Positions 12,440 to 21,773 of a stretch of DNA of 64,000 nucleotides are shown here, piece after piece (within the stretch, counting starts at the first letter, position 1; each line of letters begins with the position of its first letter). Below the pieces are notes generated by a model that saw nothing but the letters and a program-made list of their open reading frames with translations, was not told where the DNA came from and did not search any database. A program made the position numbers and the translations under genes. Source of the DNA: Favolaschia claudopus (lineage: Eukaryota; Basidiomycota; Agaricomycetes; Agaricales; Mycenaceae); the NCBI GenBank assembly GCA_037176885.1, contig JAWWNJ010000176.1, positions 186,001 through 250,000 of the forward strand, in the 5' to 3' direction.

Positions 12440-12790
12440 TTAACCCTAAGGGTTGCTTTTTTATATTCATGGGGCACGTTACGTTTGGCTCTGACAGGTC
12501 ACGTGCTGATGACTTGCGTGCCCCGGGGCACGCAATCATCAGCTCTACGATCGGCCCTCCGGCCACCCCTCCCCTGTAGTTGCTCTGTGACATGGAGATG
12601 ATCTAGTATTTATTCTAAGCAATCAAAACATAAACTTGGACCCACAAAATACATTGAAACACTGAATTTTCGATGGGACACGGGCCGTTGCGGCCTTTCG
12701 GCGGTGCGAGAAGGTAAAGAAGCAATCACTGCCACTGATTGACACTTCACGTCAAGTTCTTCATGGTTTTCCAGCGCGTCTGCATCGTGT
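12440..12790. repeat. partner-gene-side end region of YR element copy A
   Basis: This non-coding block is homologous, in inverted orientation, to about 21360-21660 at the same relative position in copy B. Both contain ttacgtttgg, a gtgccccggggcac palindrome (perfect to 18 bp at about 12510-12528 here), ggccctccggccac and ggcctttcggc-like stretches. It is therefore part of the mobile unit and probably near its end. At its left edge is the perfect palindrome aaccctaagggtt. Confidence 0.6.
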
Positions 12791-12793
12791 CCG

Positions 12794-12809
12794 ACGCGTT
12801 TTGACGCGT
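12794..12809 (+). promoter_or_regulatory. paired ACGCGT motif upstream of partner gene copy A
   Basis: ACGCGT at 12794-12799 and 12804-12809, about 105 bp before the ATG at 12914. The counterpart in copy B is at 21328-21341. Confidence 0.5.
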
Positions 12810-13035
12810 TAAAAGCGTGTCAACGTGTCCATGAGGCTGTGATTGTTACGTGTATGAGATCTGAGTCAGGAGAAATTTTCTCCTTGCTTCTTTGGTCGCT
12901 GATTTCTTTCAAAATGGTCCTTGTACCTCCCGACGGACTCAATGCTTCCTCGTTGATTGCTGCCAAGGGTGCGGAACTGAAGTTCTGGATCATCAAAACC
13001 AACGAGTCTGCGGAGAAGAAGCTCCTTAATGTTAG

Positions 13036-14582
13036 GGCTTATGAATTATGTCTGTGGAGAGCCGGCGGAATTCAAGTTTTCAAGTTGCAAAAGAGAGAGA
13101 GAAAAGGAGAGAAAAGAGAGAGACTCACCATGTATCCGAGACTCTGTTCCCCAAAAATCAGCTCTCTGCTGACTCTAGAGCTTCTGTAGCTCCCACAAAA
13201 GCGCCGGAAAATCTTGATTACTATGTCTCGATAAGGCAAATCAAATGTATTCAAGATATGGTAACAGGTATGTCCTTTCGGAGCAACTGCCTCCCTGGGA
13301 CATACTCCAGCCAATCAAATTCAAGATCTCTCCGGAAGTTTCCTCGGCCGTTCTCACAGTGAGTCCGAAAAAGCCGATGAACCATTCTCGACGCTGAATT
13401 CACAATGAATTGCCTTCAGATGCTCTCACAACCACACTCGGAGGCCTTGTTCGTGCTATAGACAGTACACAAATTAATTAAGCAAAACTTTCTTGAGTAC
13501 TTAGGCTGAACACTCAAAACAACAGGCAAATTTAAAAGTTCAGACTTCAGTTAAACTCTGGTTGAACCCCAGAAGTAGCAAGTATCTCTCCACGCAAGCG
13601 CGGTGTTCAAGCAAGTGCATTATTAGGCCTAAATGAGACTGCCCATGTAGCTAAATCGAGGTGGATAGCCAAGAAATACACAAGAATTTGATCTGTTTTT
13701 AGTTTTCTCCAACAGCACATGTTCTGTGAATCTCTCGCGCACGAGCCCCTTGCGCGTCTGTCTCAGACTCTCATATGCTTCCAGTGTGCTGCACATGCTG
13801 TCCCTAATGAGACTGAGTAGAATCTTCACATGTTGCTATGTATATCTTTTGACAACCACACTCTATGGACCTGAACTCGAAGCTCGACTTGATCTGGACA
13901 GAATTTGATTCACAATTCAACACGTTCGGCTTTTGCCAGTCCGATTCATGCCTTACGAGCTCGCCGTTCAACCTAAATTTACGTTCATAGATAAATCCAA
14001 AGTTTTTTGAACTGCATATGAGCTCTATTGATCCCAAAATCTGCACAACTGTTTGGCCTCATGCATAAGTGCGGCAAACGTGATCAGAGCATCTAAAGAT
14101 CCGGTCAGGGAACACCGTCTGGAGGTAGGGAAAAACACGCACCAATATTCGGACTCGCGCCGTCTTCAATCGATGTCGATTCTCCACTGGATATCCAAAC
14201 GGAGTTCTAAACCAGCAGTACTGCTTTCCAGAGAGTTAAGCACAACAAGGTCTTGCTCCCCGGCATTCGGAGCACGAAGCAACGACGGTGCGCTGTTGTT
14301 GTACGGCCGAAAGCATGTAGTTGAGGTGGGCCGGATTGCCGGGCGGGGGAAGGCAACCAGGTGAAAACCAGCAAGGCTTCTTGGGGGTCGTCTTCTTCCA
14401 GGTTTCTTTCTAGCTCCTCCGTTCATGTGCATACTTGCAAGGACTGGTTGTGTACAGCGCGACGCGACAGGTAAGAGACAAGGAAGTTGATTGACATCAC
14501 AGCTCATGTGACCCGGAACTCGTCGGATCACACAAGTATGCCTTTTTCGGACATAATCCTCCACGGACATGATTAATGAGCC
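13036..14582. mobile_element. hAT-like non-autonomous element, 1547 bp
   Basis: It is flanked by a perfect 8-bp duplication, aatgttag (13028-13035 and 14583-14590), as for hAT elements. The ends are imperfect inverted repeats, ggcttatgaattatgt against ggctcattaatcatgt. It lies inside the first coding block of partner gene copy A, and its removal with one duplication copy restores the frame (LLNVSGTVE). I see no transposase inside. A purine-rich gaga stretch lies at about 13090-13125. Confidence 0.8.
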
Positions 14583-15149
14583 AATGTTAGCGGCACTGTG
14601 GAGACTTTGCGCTCAAGCCTTGCTGCTTATTATGGATTTGATCTTACTGTCAACCCGCGTGTCAAAACAATAAATGTTCCGACCGTCGACGAATCGATAC
14701 GCGACCGGCAATGGGCCGACCTGGTTTCTCTTGGTATTGACTGGAAGGATTCAATCAAGGCAGGGAAACAATTCAAGCTTGTGCCCGAAGTTCCTGGTGG
14801 GTAATGTTATTGTGCTGGTCTTTACTCTATGTTTATTCTTGGTTAATTCTCGACTAAATAGAAGCACTGGTTCCAAAGACTTCGATTCAATCAATTCTTC
14901 CCGGCATCGAGCTTCCTGGCATCGAGCTTGGTGCAGCCAATCAAGAATCTATTGCTCGAATTCCCTCTGTAAGCTTCAAACCTTTCTATGTGTACCTACA
15001 CTCGGTGACATTGAAGATACTTGGATAGACACCTTCGTCTCAGAACAGTCTCCCCAGTGGCACCAGCCCGAATGTCATCGCCAATCAATCCCGTTTCACC
15101 GGAAATTCTTCGCACCTTGCCAACTCGCCCGCTCCAGCAGCTATGAATA

Positions 15150-15525
15150 AGGGTGTTCAATTGCAGTTTGCTGGCGACTTGCCAGCTAGCCAGCAGTCCG
15201 TTGATGTTAAGCGAATGTAAGCGAGCGTAAGCGGCGCACGGACCCGGTTCAATGCATGGAATCTACTTATCGCATATTACCGCTTTTTTGCGCTTATGTC
15301 CGTTAAAAAAAATCAAGGAGCATTAAGTAGCAACTACAACGCTCTACTTTTCCAAACAGCAGCACTGTAGACGCCGTTGATGACTCTAACGGTCGAAGAT
15401 ATCGAAAGTTGAACTCCCTCGCTTAGCCGGCGCTAACTTGTCGCTTACCCTCGCTTACTTCGCTAACCATCAACTGGCCGTTTTGCTGGCTGGCAAGCTG
15501 CCAGCAGTTTAGAATTGAACACCCT
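15150..15525. mobile_element. TA-flanked inverted-repeat element, 376 bp
   Basis: Ends are agggtgttcaatt and its reverse complement, between TA at 15148-15149 and 15526-15527. Just inside each end is a ctggc/gccag hairpin series. It has inserted into the coding sequence of partner gene copy A; dropping it with one TA restores AAMNNSVAQVM in frame. Confidence 0.8.
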
Positions 15526-16192
15526 TAATAGCGTGGCACAGGTCATGCATCCGCACATACCTTCCCATCTTCCTGTACCATCTCCAACACTATCACCCTC
15601 TACATCTGCCGCTGCAGGTCTGCGCGAAGTCGGGATTTTAGACGACATATCAACTGTGATTGCCGGCCTTGAAAGATGTGAAGGTCTGCGCCAGGTCATC
15701 GAGCAGATTGAGTCCGGGGATGTCCAGGCTATCCGGGACCGTTATGGCCCATCCGAACCGGGTCGTCGTGGCACTGCAGATCCCTCATGGCCAAAATACT
15801 CCAATCTTGTGTCAAAGCGCGAGCGCATACATCGTGTGCTTATGCAGGACTTTGCTGGGAACAAGGAAAGGTTCTTTAACTATTTTACAGTTCCTCCTCC
15901 CGCTACCAAAAAGCGCAAGCGCGGGGCAGATGCGTCCGACCTGCCAACGGAATATTTTCGCTCTTTCCGTAAGATTGTCGAGGCGATTCCTTGGCGCGAG
16001 GCTGATATTGTAGCGGAGCGCCAAAAGGCCGAATACATGGATAATGAGGGAGTGTTTTCAGATGTTAAATGGGGCCAGGTATGGGATGGAAAGAATTCTT
16101 GGGAGATTTGGCGCGAAATTGGGAAGGAGCGTTATCAGAACACAAAGAAGAAGGTAGAAGACATCAATAGCTAATTTATAAGTACATGCCGC

Positions 16193-17751
16193 CTACTTAT
16201 TTCTATCATAATCGTGCATGAACTCATGGTTATCGTTGGGAGAATAAAAGTAACGGAACATTGTAACAGCTTCAACCTACTGACATCCACCGCGGCGGAA
16301 AGAGTGGGTGCCGTACAGAGCCCACGAAGAGTAGCCGAGACCTTGTAAATCTCGAGAAAGGGAGCGGCTCAGAGCACTCGCGGTCTTGCAATTAATAAGT
16401 TAAACATACTTAGTTCGTCTGTTAAAGAGAAGGAGCTCACCAACGGCTGACTCTGCATCACGGCTCCTTGCGCCGTCACATGGAGGAACAGTGGACCCGT
16501 CTTTTTTATTTCCGGTCCATAGAGAGAGGCCAACAGAATAAATGCGCGTACTGGGCATATGCTCGAGTCACTGTCGTTTGCATGCAGCCGCCAGGAGTGA
16601 AGAAGTCCCGTTTGGTTTTGCTTGCGTGTGTTCAGACTTATATCAATATACCGCCCTACATTTGTGTTGAGTCCCAATCCAAGTTCGTGAGCTGGACCAA
16701 CACTTACTTTCACCCGGAATCTTATCAAAATTCTCAAACCGCAATTTAATTACCTCGTCAATGCGTAGGAGCATTAACCAAGCTAGAAGGTAGGCGACCT
16801 GGATTTTTATTCAACATCAATACTAGCGAGTGCCATGGAAACTCACATATCGAATAATTCCGGCTCGCCGTTGCGCAACAGTGAGATTTGAATCCAGGCA
16901 ATGCTTGTACAGTCGGTGAATGTCCTCCAGAGCCAAGGCTCTTGCTGATGAGGAGACTTCACCAGATTTGGCTTTAGTTTTCTCGAGTCCAACCATAAAT
17001 TGAGAAACTTGACGAGAACGAGTCGGAAGACCGCGCCTAGAATTAACATATACTTGGCTATGATACCCGGCCGATGCAAGAAGACACGTACCATGTGTTA
17101 GTCACTGAATCAAGTCGCCATTCCGTGAGACTCTCATTCGGACGTAGATTTTTGTACCACATTGTGAGTGCGGCCCGTGTTGAGACTGCAGTTGAATACT
17201 GCAATGCAAGCACATATCAAACTCCGATTAAACATTGAATTGGAACCTACCTTTCGGCCTTCAAAGCCCTCTTCCACCGGGCCACATTTCTGAGTAATAA
17301 ATGCAGCAATGTCATGCGGTGTTTTGTCATCAACGCGCGTCGCGTCCCATTTTTTATTGCGGCGTAAATGGAAAGTGATGTAGTGTTTGATGATACTATT
17401 CAACATTTTGTCAAGGATTCAACAGATGAGCAGTTAAACAAATTTTACCGTAGATGACCATCTCGGGTTCCGTCGGTAATACTTGCCTTAGTCATTTTAG
17501 CTGCATACCGAGCAGCCTCATCATCAAGCTGATCTTCCGGGAACTCACCCAGATGCTGTGTGACAAGATCTTGAACGTGTAATAGCAGCGAGTCGGCATC
17601 TTCGAGATCTAAGAGACAGAGCTCATCATCAACCTTCAATTTAGAAATGAGCTCGCGATTGGACACCGTTGATGATGAGAACAATATTTTACCTGTTCAT
17701 CTGTAGGTACGGGCTTCTCCTGTGATATTGGATGGGAATTTCCGTTGACAT
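16193..17751 (-). pseudogene. tyrosine recombinase of a Crypton-like element, copy A
   Basis: Minus-strand gene from ATG 17751 to stop 16193-16195, convergent with the partner gene. Readable parts: VDDELCLLDLEDADS, HYITFHLRRNKKWDA, TRAALTMWYKNLRPNE, TRSRQVSQFMVGLEKTKAKS, MLLRIDEVIKLRFENF, ICPVRAFILLASLYGPEI, LYGTHSFRRGGCQ and MFRYFYSPNDN. This is the catalytic layout of tyrosine recombinases, with HSFRR giving the His/Arg box and RYFYS the likely nucleophilic Tyr. About 20 residues between GGCQ and VEAVTM are deleted, removing the GGWSQ box that copy B retains. There is also a one-base frame break in exon 1 (after MSTEIP). It is therefore inactive. Confidence 0.75.
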
Positions 17752-17829
17752 GGCGGGTACTGAGAAAGAGGGAGGAATTGAGAAACAGGAGAAAAGGGTG
17801 TCTCAAAGTAAGTGAAGGTTACCTCCCAC

Positions 17830-17846
17830 ACGCGTTTCACGCGCGT
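17830..17846 (-). promoter_or_regulatory. ACGCGT/ACGCGC pair upstream of recombinase copy A
   Basis: ACGCGT at 17830-17835 followed by ACGCGC at 17839-17844, about 80-95 bp upstream of ATG 17751. The surrounding sequence (tctcaaag ... acctcc-acacgcgtt) is also conserved with copy C. Confidence 0.5.
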
Positions 17847-17852
17847 TAAGAC

Positions 17853-19033
17853 TCGTACGAGGGTCAAAGAAGGTTCATGATGTAAAATAAGGCCCGCATT
17901 GCCCGCATTTGTGCCAATAAAAATATTTTGACGCGTCCTATTGATTTGGCTCAAGCAAATAAAATACACCAAGAGAAGCAAAGCCTGTAATCAGCCTCTG
18001 TACCGGTAAAAGGATAGGTATTTCTGCAATGGAAGTGAGCAATGAGCCGTTCAATATCTGTCATCCATACCTCGCATGCCGCAATTCGCGCAAGTCATCC
18101 CCGTGATCGTGTTCAGCCACGTAAAACCGCCTGGTCCAGCCACAGCACGCCACACACGTCCTGAAATACATACCGGCACGAATTGAGCTTGCTGCTTAGT
18201 CGGATCAGTGAATAGCAATAAGAATGGCACTACATTATCGGCTCAACAAGTCTATATCTCAATTAGGGAAGGACTCGGGTTGCCGACAATGTACCGCTGC
18301 AACGGCACAAGCAGGAAGCGGCACATGCCTAGCAGAACATGGAATCATGCATGCGAAACAGGTGCCGCTTCACCGTTCAGCGTTGAGATGCGGGCACTGG
18401 ACAGTCTCGACCTGAGATCACAATAAGAAAAATATACGAAATGAATTGAAACTCGACTCAAAATTTTGATGCCGGCGCTACGCGCCGGTATTGCAAAGTA
18501 TTGGTGTTTGCTGAATGTTGTGGCGGCGCAGAGTTCGTCTGCATAGTCCCCAGTAACAAGCAAAAGATGAGAAACAGTTGAAAACACACCGAGATAATTT
18601 TTTCAGCGGCGCTACGCGCCGTGAATGGGGATGGCGACGGCATATAGTATTGTAGGTGTGTGAATTACACACTTGCATGTAGCTTACAGCTTTGATGCTC
18701 TATTCCCGAGAGCTATTGACAATTCTTTGAGTGTAATTAGCAAAATATAGAGCCGTCACGAGCGATGGCGTACCAAGAGCTGTCATTACGTTGCGAGGCG
18801 CGTTACCACAAGTCTAGGAGACCGAGGAGAGGCGGGGTTGAGGCGGGTTGAGGCGCTGGCATTGCTGCATATAGCGCAGACCTCGACGTATTCGGAAGGT
18901 CGAGGTCGTGTCGTTGACGTCCGTCCGACTCGACTCCGATGGCCAGACAAGCCGTAGCAAGCGGAGTAGGCTGCTCCGCGGCCTCTGTAAGCCTGCTGAA
19001 TCTAATCTATACACCTTTATCTTGCGTGCCCCA
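17853..19033. other. no gene seen; two small GC-rich hairpins
   Basis: The left part up to about 17990 is still upstream sequence of recombinase copy A. The rest shows no supportable gene. Two copies of the hairpin sequence ggcgctacgcgcc lie near 18472 and 18606. Short frames in all phases have no recognisable domain. Confidence 0.4.
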
Positions 19034-19490
19034 TGGCAAGCATTGACTTAAAGAATCATGGGGCACGCTATGGCTAGCTCATCCCTTGAGTTTTTGTGTG
19101 CCCCATAGACACCTAAGGCTTGTTTCTGTGCGTGGGGTACGCAGGCAAGGCGGTCCGACGGCCCTACCTCGAGCGAAGCCGACGGCCGTCCGTAGTGGCA
19201 GTTTGAGGTAAAAGAATGTCGTCTTGCATCGGACTTCAAAAACTTGAGTACAGCGGTCTTCTTGCTCATGGATTGTTGCATAGTTTGAAAGAGTGGATTT
19301 GTAGCTTGCTGTCAGTATTGGAATCGTCCCCAGAGGTCCAGCAAAACGAAGGATATTGGTTGTTGTAAGTTGGCAGGAAGATCATTTCCGTCACACGTGT
19401 CTGGGGGCTTCGGCCGAAAGAAGTGCGATGACAGTACGTATATTTGTCAACGTATCTCATGTCTATCTAAGGGTTGCTTTTACATTCGTG
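19034..19490. repeat. dispersed repeat of about 440 bp, copy 2
   Basis: Second copy of the block at 11119-11553, in the same orientation. Its right edge (ctaagggttgc) directly abuts the truncated recombinase copy B, so it may have replaced or been inserted into the 5' part of that gene. Confidence 0.6.
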
Positions 19491-19923
19491 GAGATTGCAT
19501 GCCAATGACGGCGATCCGATGATATGCCCTGTTCGAGCTTTCATTCTTTTGGGCTCTCTTTATGGCCCAGAAATCAAGAAATCTGGGCCACTCTTCTTGC
19601 ATGTCTCGGCGCAAGGAGCTGTGATGCAAAACCAACCTCTGGTGAGTGCGTAAAAAATGCTGGGGCGTTACTTAACCCCCGCCTTGGGTAGAGCTCTAGC
19701 GAGAGATTTGCAAGGACTCGGCTACTCAACTTGGGTACTTTATGGAACCCATTCCTTTCGTCGCGGCGGATGTCAGTATCGAATTAAAGTCAAGCGATGG
19801 TCAGCAGATATGGTAGCTGCTTGGGGTGGCTGGTCGCAAGTTGAAGCGGTCACAATGTTTCGCTATTTCTATTCCCCCAATGATAATCATGAGTACATGC
19901 ATGACTACGATAGAAATCACTAG
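19491..19923 (+). pseudogene. tyrosine recombinase, copy B (catalytic C-terminal part)
   Basis: The plus-strand reading frame retains ICPVRAFILLGSLYGPEIKK, then TPALGRALARDLQGLGY, GTHSFRRGGCQYRIKVKRW, MVAAWGGWSQVEAV and MFRYFYSPNDNHEYMHDYD, ending at TAG 19921-19923. It carries the catalytic boxes of a tyrosine recombinase: HSFRR, GGWSQ and the Tyr of RYFYS. The 5' part is absent, cut off by the repeat at 19034-19490. The intron after MQNQPL has a normal gtgagt donor, but only about 33 bases precede the next coding piece and no AG acceptor is in place, so splicing is probably broken. It is convergent with the partner gene, 38 bp between the stops. Confidence 0.75.
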
Positions 19924-19961
19924 ATGTAGAATAATGTATTCACTTTGAATTTTATATCACG

Positions 19962-21201
19962 TCAGGCAGAACTTTTGGACTTTTGATATCGCTCCTTCTT
20001 AATCTCCCGCCAAACCTCCCAACAATTCATACTCCCCCAGTGTTCCGTCCATCGAAGTTCAGAGAACTCACCATTAGGACCGTAATATTGTTCCTTCTGG
20101 TGTTCAAGCAGGATATCGGCTTCGCACCATGGCGCAGCCTCGACAATTTTGCGAAACGAACGGAGCCGTTCTTCATCTTCCACCATACGCTTCCGCTTCT
20201 TCGGCATCTGCGGGACAGTGAAGAAGGAAAAAAACCTGTCCTTGTCCCCTCTGAAATCCTCTGAGAGAATGCGATATAGACGCTCTCGTTTAGAGACAAT
20301 GTTCTTGTATTTGGACCACGACGGATCCGCTGTTCCGCGGCGCCCATCCGAGGGACCATAACGATCCCGAATTCGAGCTACCTCCCTGGACTCGACTTGC
20401 TGTATGATGTCGCGAAGTCCCTCACATCTTGACAGACCCTCAATATCTCTCGAAAGATCATCCAGTAGCGCTGCCTCCTGACGAGTATTCTCGCGAGGAA
20501 TATTGATATTATTGTGGGATGTGGAGTTGACAGCGGTAGAGCTGGGAGACTGATCGTTGTCGGCTCGATGCACAGGTTTGAAGAGTGTCTGATTTTGACG
20601 CTCGGTGACTAAAGACTCGATTGAGTGGCTGGGAGCTGGGGGAACATGGGAGGCATCCTGTCAAAGGAAGAAATTAATTATGCGGCCATCTGCAATTTAT
20701 AGACAACACAGACTTACCTCGTCGGGTTTTTCGCTGATAATAGTGTCAGCCCCGCCGGAGATTGATAAGATTGGACCATGTCCGCTGGATGACTCTGTTA
20801 GAGTATAGTAGAGTCAACAAAAGCATAACGAAGGATGAGAATAGTTTCTCACTTGGAGTTGTTAATAAATCGAAAATTCCACCAGCAGCGAGCGTCGACT
20901 TCCATTCGGCACCTAATTTTACAAAATCCTCCCATTGGCACTCTCTAATAGACTCATCTATCGTCGGTGCGGTCGCCTCGTATGCGCGTGGTATTACTGT
21001 CAAGTCCAAGTCGTAATATTCGGCAAGTTTGGTGCGTTGCTGATCTACAGTCCCTGACAGCTTGAGGACCTTCTTTTCCGCAGCTTCGTTCGCTTGGATG
21101 ATCCAGAACCGTAACTGCGCTCCCTTGGCGGAAATGAGAGACGCGACTGTCAATCCGTCCGGTGGAATCGGCAGCTGAGTCCCAAACTCAGAAGAAGGCA
21201 T
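19962..21201 (-). CDS. intact partner gene of the YR element, copy B (unknown function)
   Basis: Three exons on the minus strand: 21201-20853, 20794-20718 and 20657-19962. They join to 1122 nt, 373 residues plus stop, with normal splice sites and no frame breaks. Function unknown. The N-terminal part has PPDGLTVASLISAKGAQLRF and a SAP-like segment (RTKLAEYYDLDLTV). The middle is rich in Pro and Ser. The C-terminal half has IRDRYGPSDGRRGTADPSW, SEDFRGDKDRFFSFFTV, a nuclear-localisation-like PKKRKR and EVWREIKKERYQKSK. Copy A is its diverged homologue, with the same exon order and convergent position beside the recombinase. I infer a nuclear, perhaps DNA-binding, accessory factor for the recombinase. 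The start is the first ATG and is supported by the copy A alignment from PPDGL onward. Confidence 0.75.
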
Positions 21202-21327
21202 TGGGCCAGTGCGGGTGTAGAAAGAGAGTGAAAACCTCCTGAGTCAGAGCCTGAAACACGTATAACACGTAAACAATAGCCAAACAAATCTAGAGCCCCG
21301 AGGCATTGGGACTAACACGAAAACGCG

Positions 21328-21341
21328 ACGCGTCGACGCGT
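21328..21341 (-). promoter_or_regulatory. paired ACGCGT motif upstream of partner gene copy B
   Basis: ACGCGT at 21328-21333 and 21336-21341, within the longer palindrome acgcgtcgacgcgt, about 127-140 bp upstream of ATG 21201. Confidence 0.5.
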
Positions 21342-21660
21342 ATTATGAGCGCGTTATTGACAGCTGCCAAAGAAAGATGCCGAATCAGTGGCGGTAGTGG
21401 CTTCTAAATCTTCCCACCACCAGCCGAAAGGCGGCAACATTGAATTTACTGTCTCAAGCACACAAATGTTGTGTTTTGTGGGTCCCAGAAAATGTTTTGA
21501 TTGCTAGTAAATACAGGACCGATCGACAATGTCACAGAGGAGAGGGTGGCCGGAGGGCCGATCGCGAGGGGAATGATTGCGCGCCCCGGGGCACGCAGAT
21601 CAATCAGCACGTGATCTGACAGGCCAAACGTAAGGTACCCCACGACTACAAAGCTGACAT
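21342..21660. repeat. partner-gene-side end region of YR element copy B
   Basis: Homologous to 12440-12790 in inverted orientation, including ggccggagggcc and the near-palindrome gcgccccggggcacgc at about 21577-21594. The shared homology fades near 21650, which may mark the element end. Confidence 0.6.
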
Positions 21661-21773
21661 AATTTCTGCATGGAGCACTGCTCTCGCACATGTTCGTGTA
21701 CTACACTCCAATGTATTCTAGAGAACTCGAAGGTGCATATGGATTCGAATATCTTGGAGAGATACATATCAGA

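Larger units (their letters stand above)
12914..16174 (+). pseudogene. partner gene of the YR element, copy A, split by two insertions
   Basis: Protein of unknown function, homologous to the intact copy at 19962-21201. Coding parts are 12914-13035, 14591-14796, 14862-14968, 15029-15149 and 15528-16174. When a 1547-bp hAT-like element (13036-14582) and a 376-bp TA element (15150-15525) are left out, these form one uninterrupted 400-residue frame. Features: PPDGLNASSLIAAKGAELKF near the start, a SAP-like LRSSLAAYYGFDL, a proline/serine-rich middle, RDRYGPSEPGRRGTADPSW, and a basic patch (KKRKR) that could direct nuclear import. It ends 18 bp from the convergent recombinase stop. It carries no internal stop of its own, so it was probably functional until the insertions. 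Confidence 0.75.

Noticed and set aside
12440..12453. Telomere-like aaccctaagggtt at the outer end of YR copy A
   Set aside because: It is a single palindrome with one CCCTAA unit, not a tandem array, so it is not evidence of a telomere or of telomeric insertion.
12440..21660. Starship-type giant element
   Set aside because: Known Starships have a DUF3435 recombinase at one edge and large cargo in Pezizomycotina. Here the unit is about 3-4 kb with two convergent genes and no cargo.
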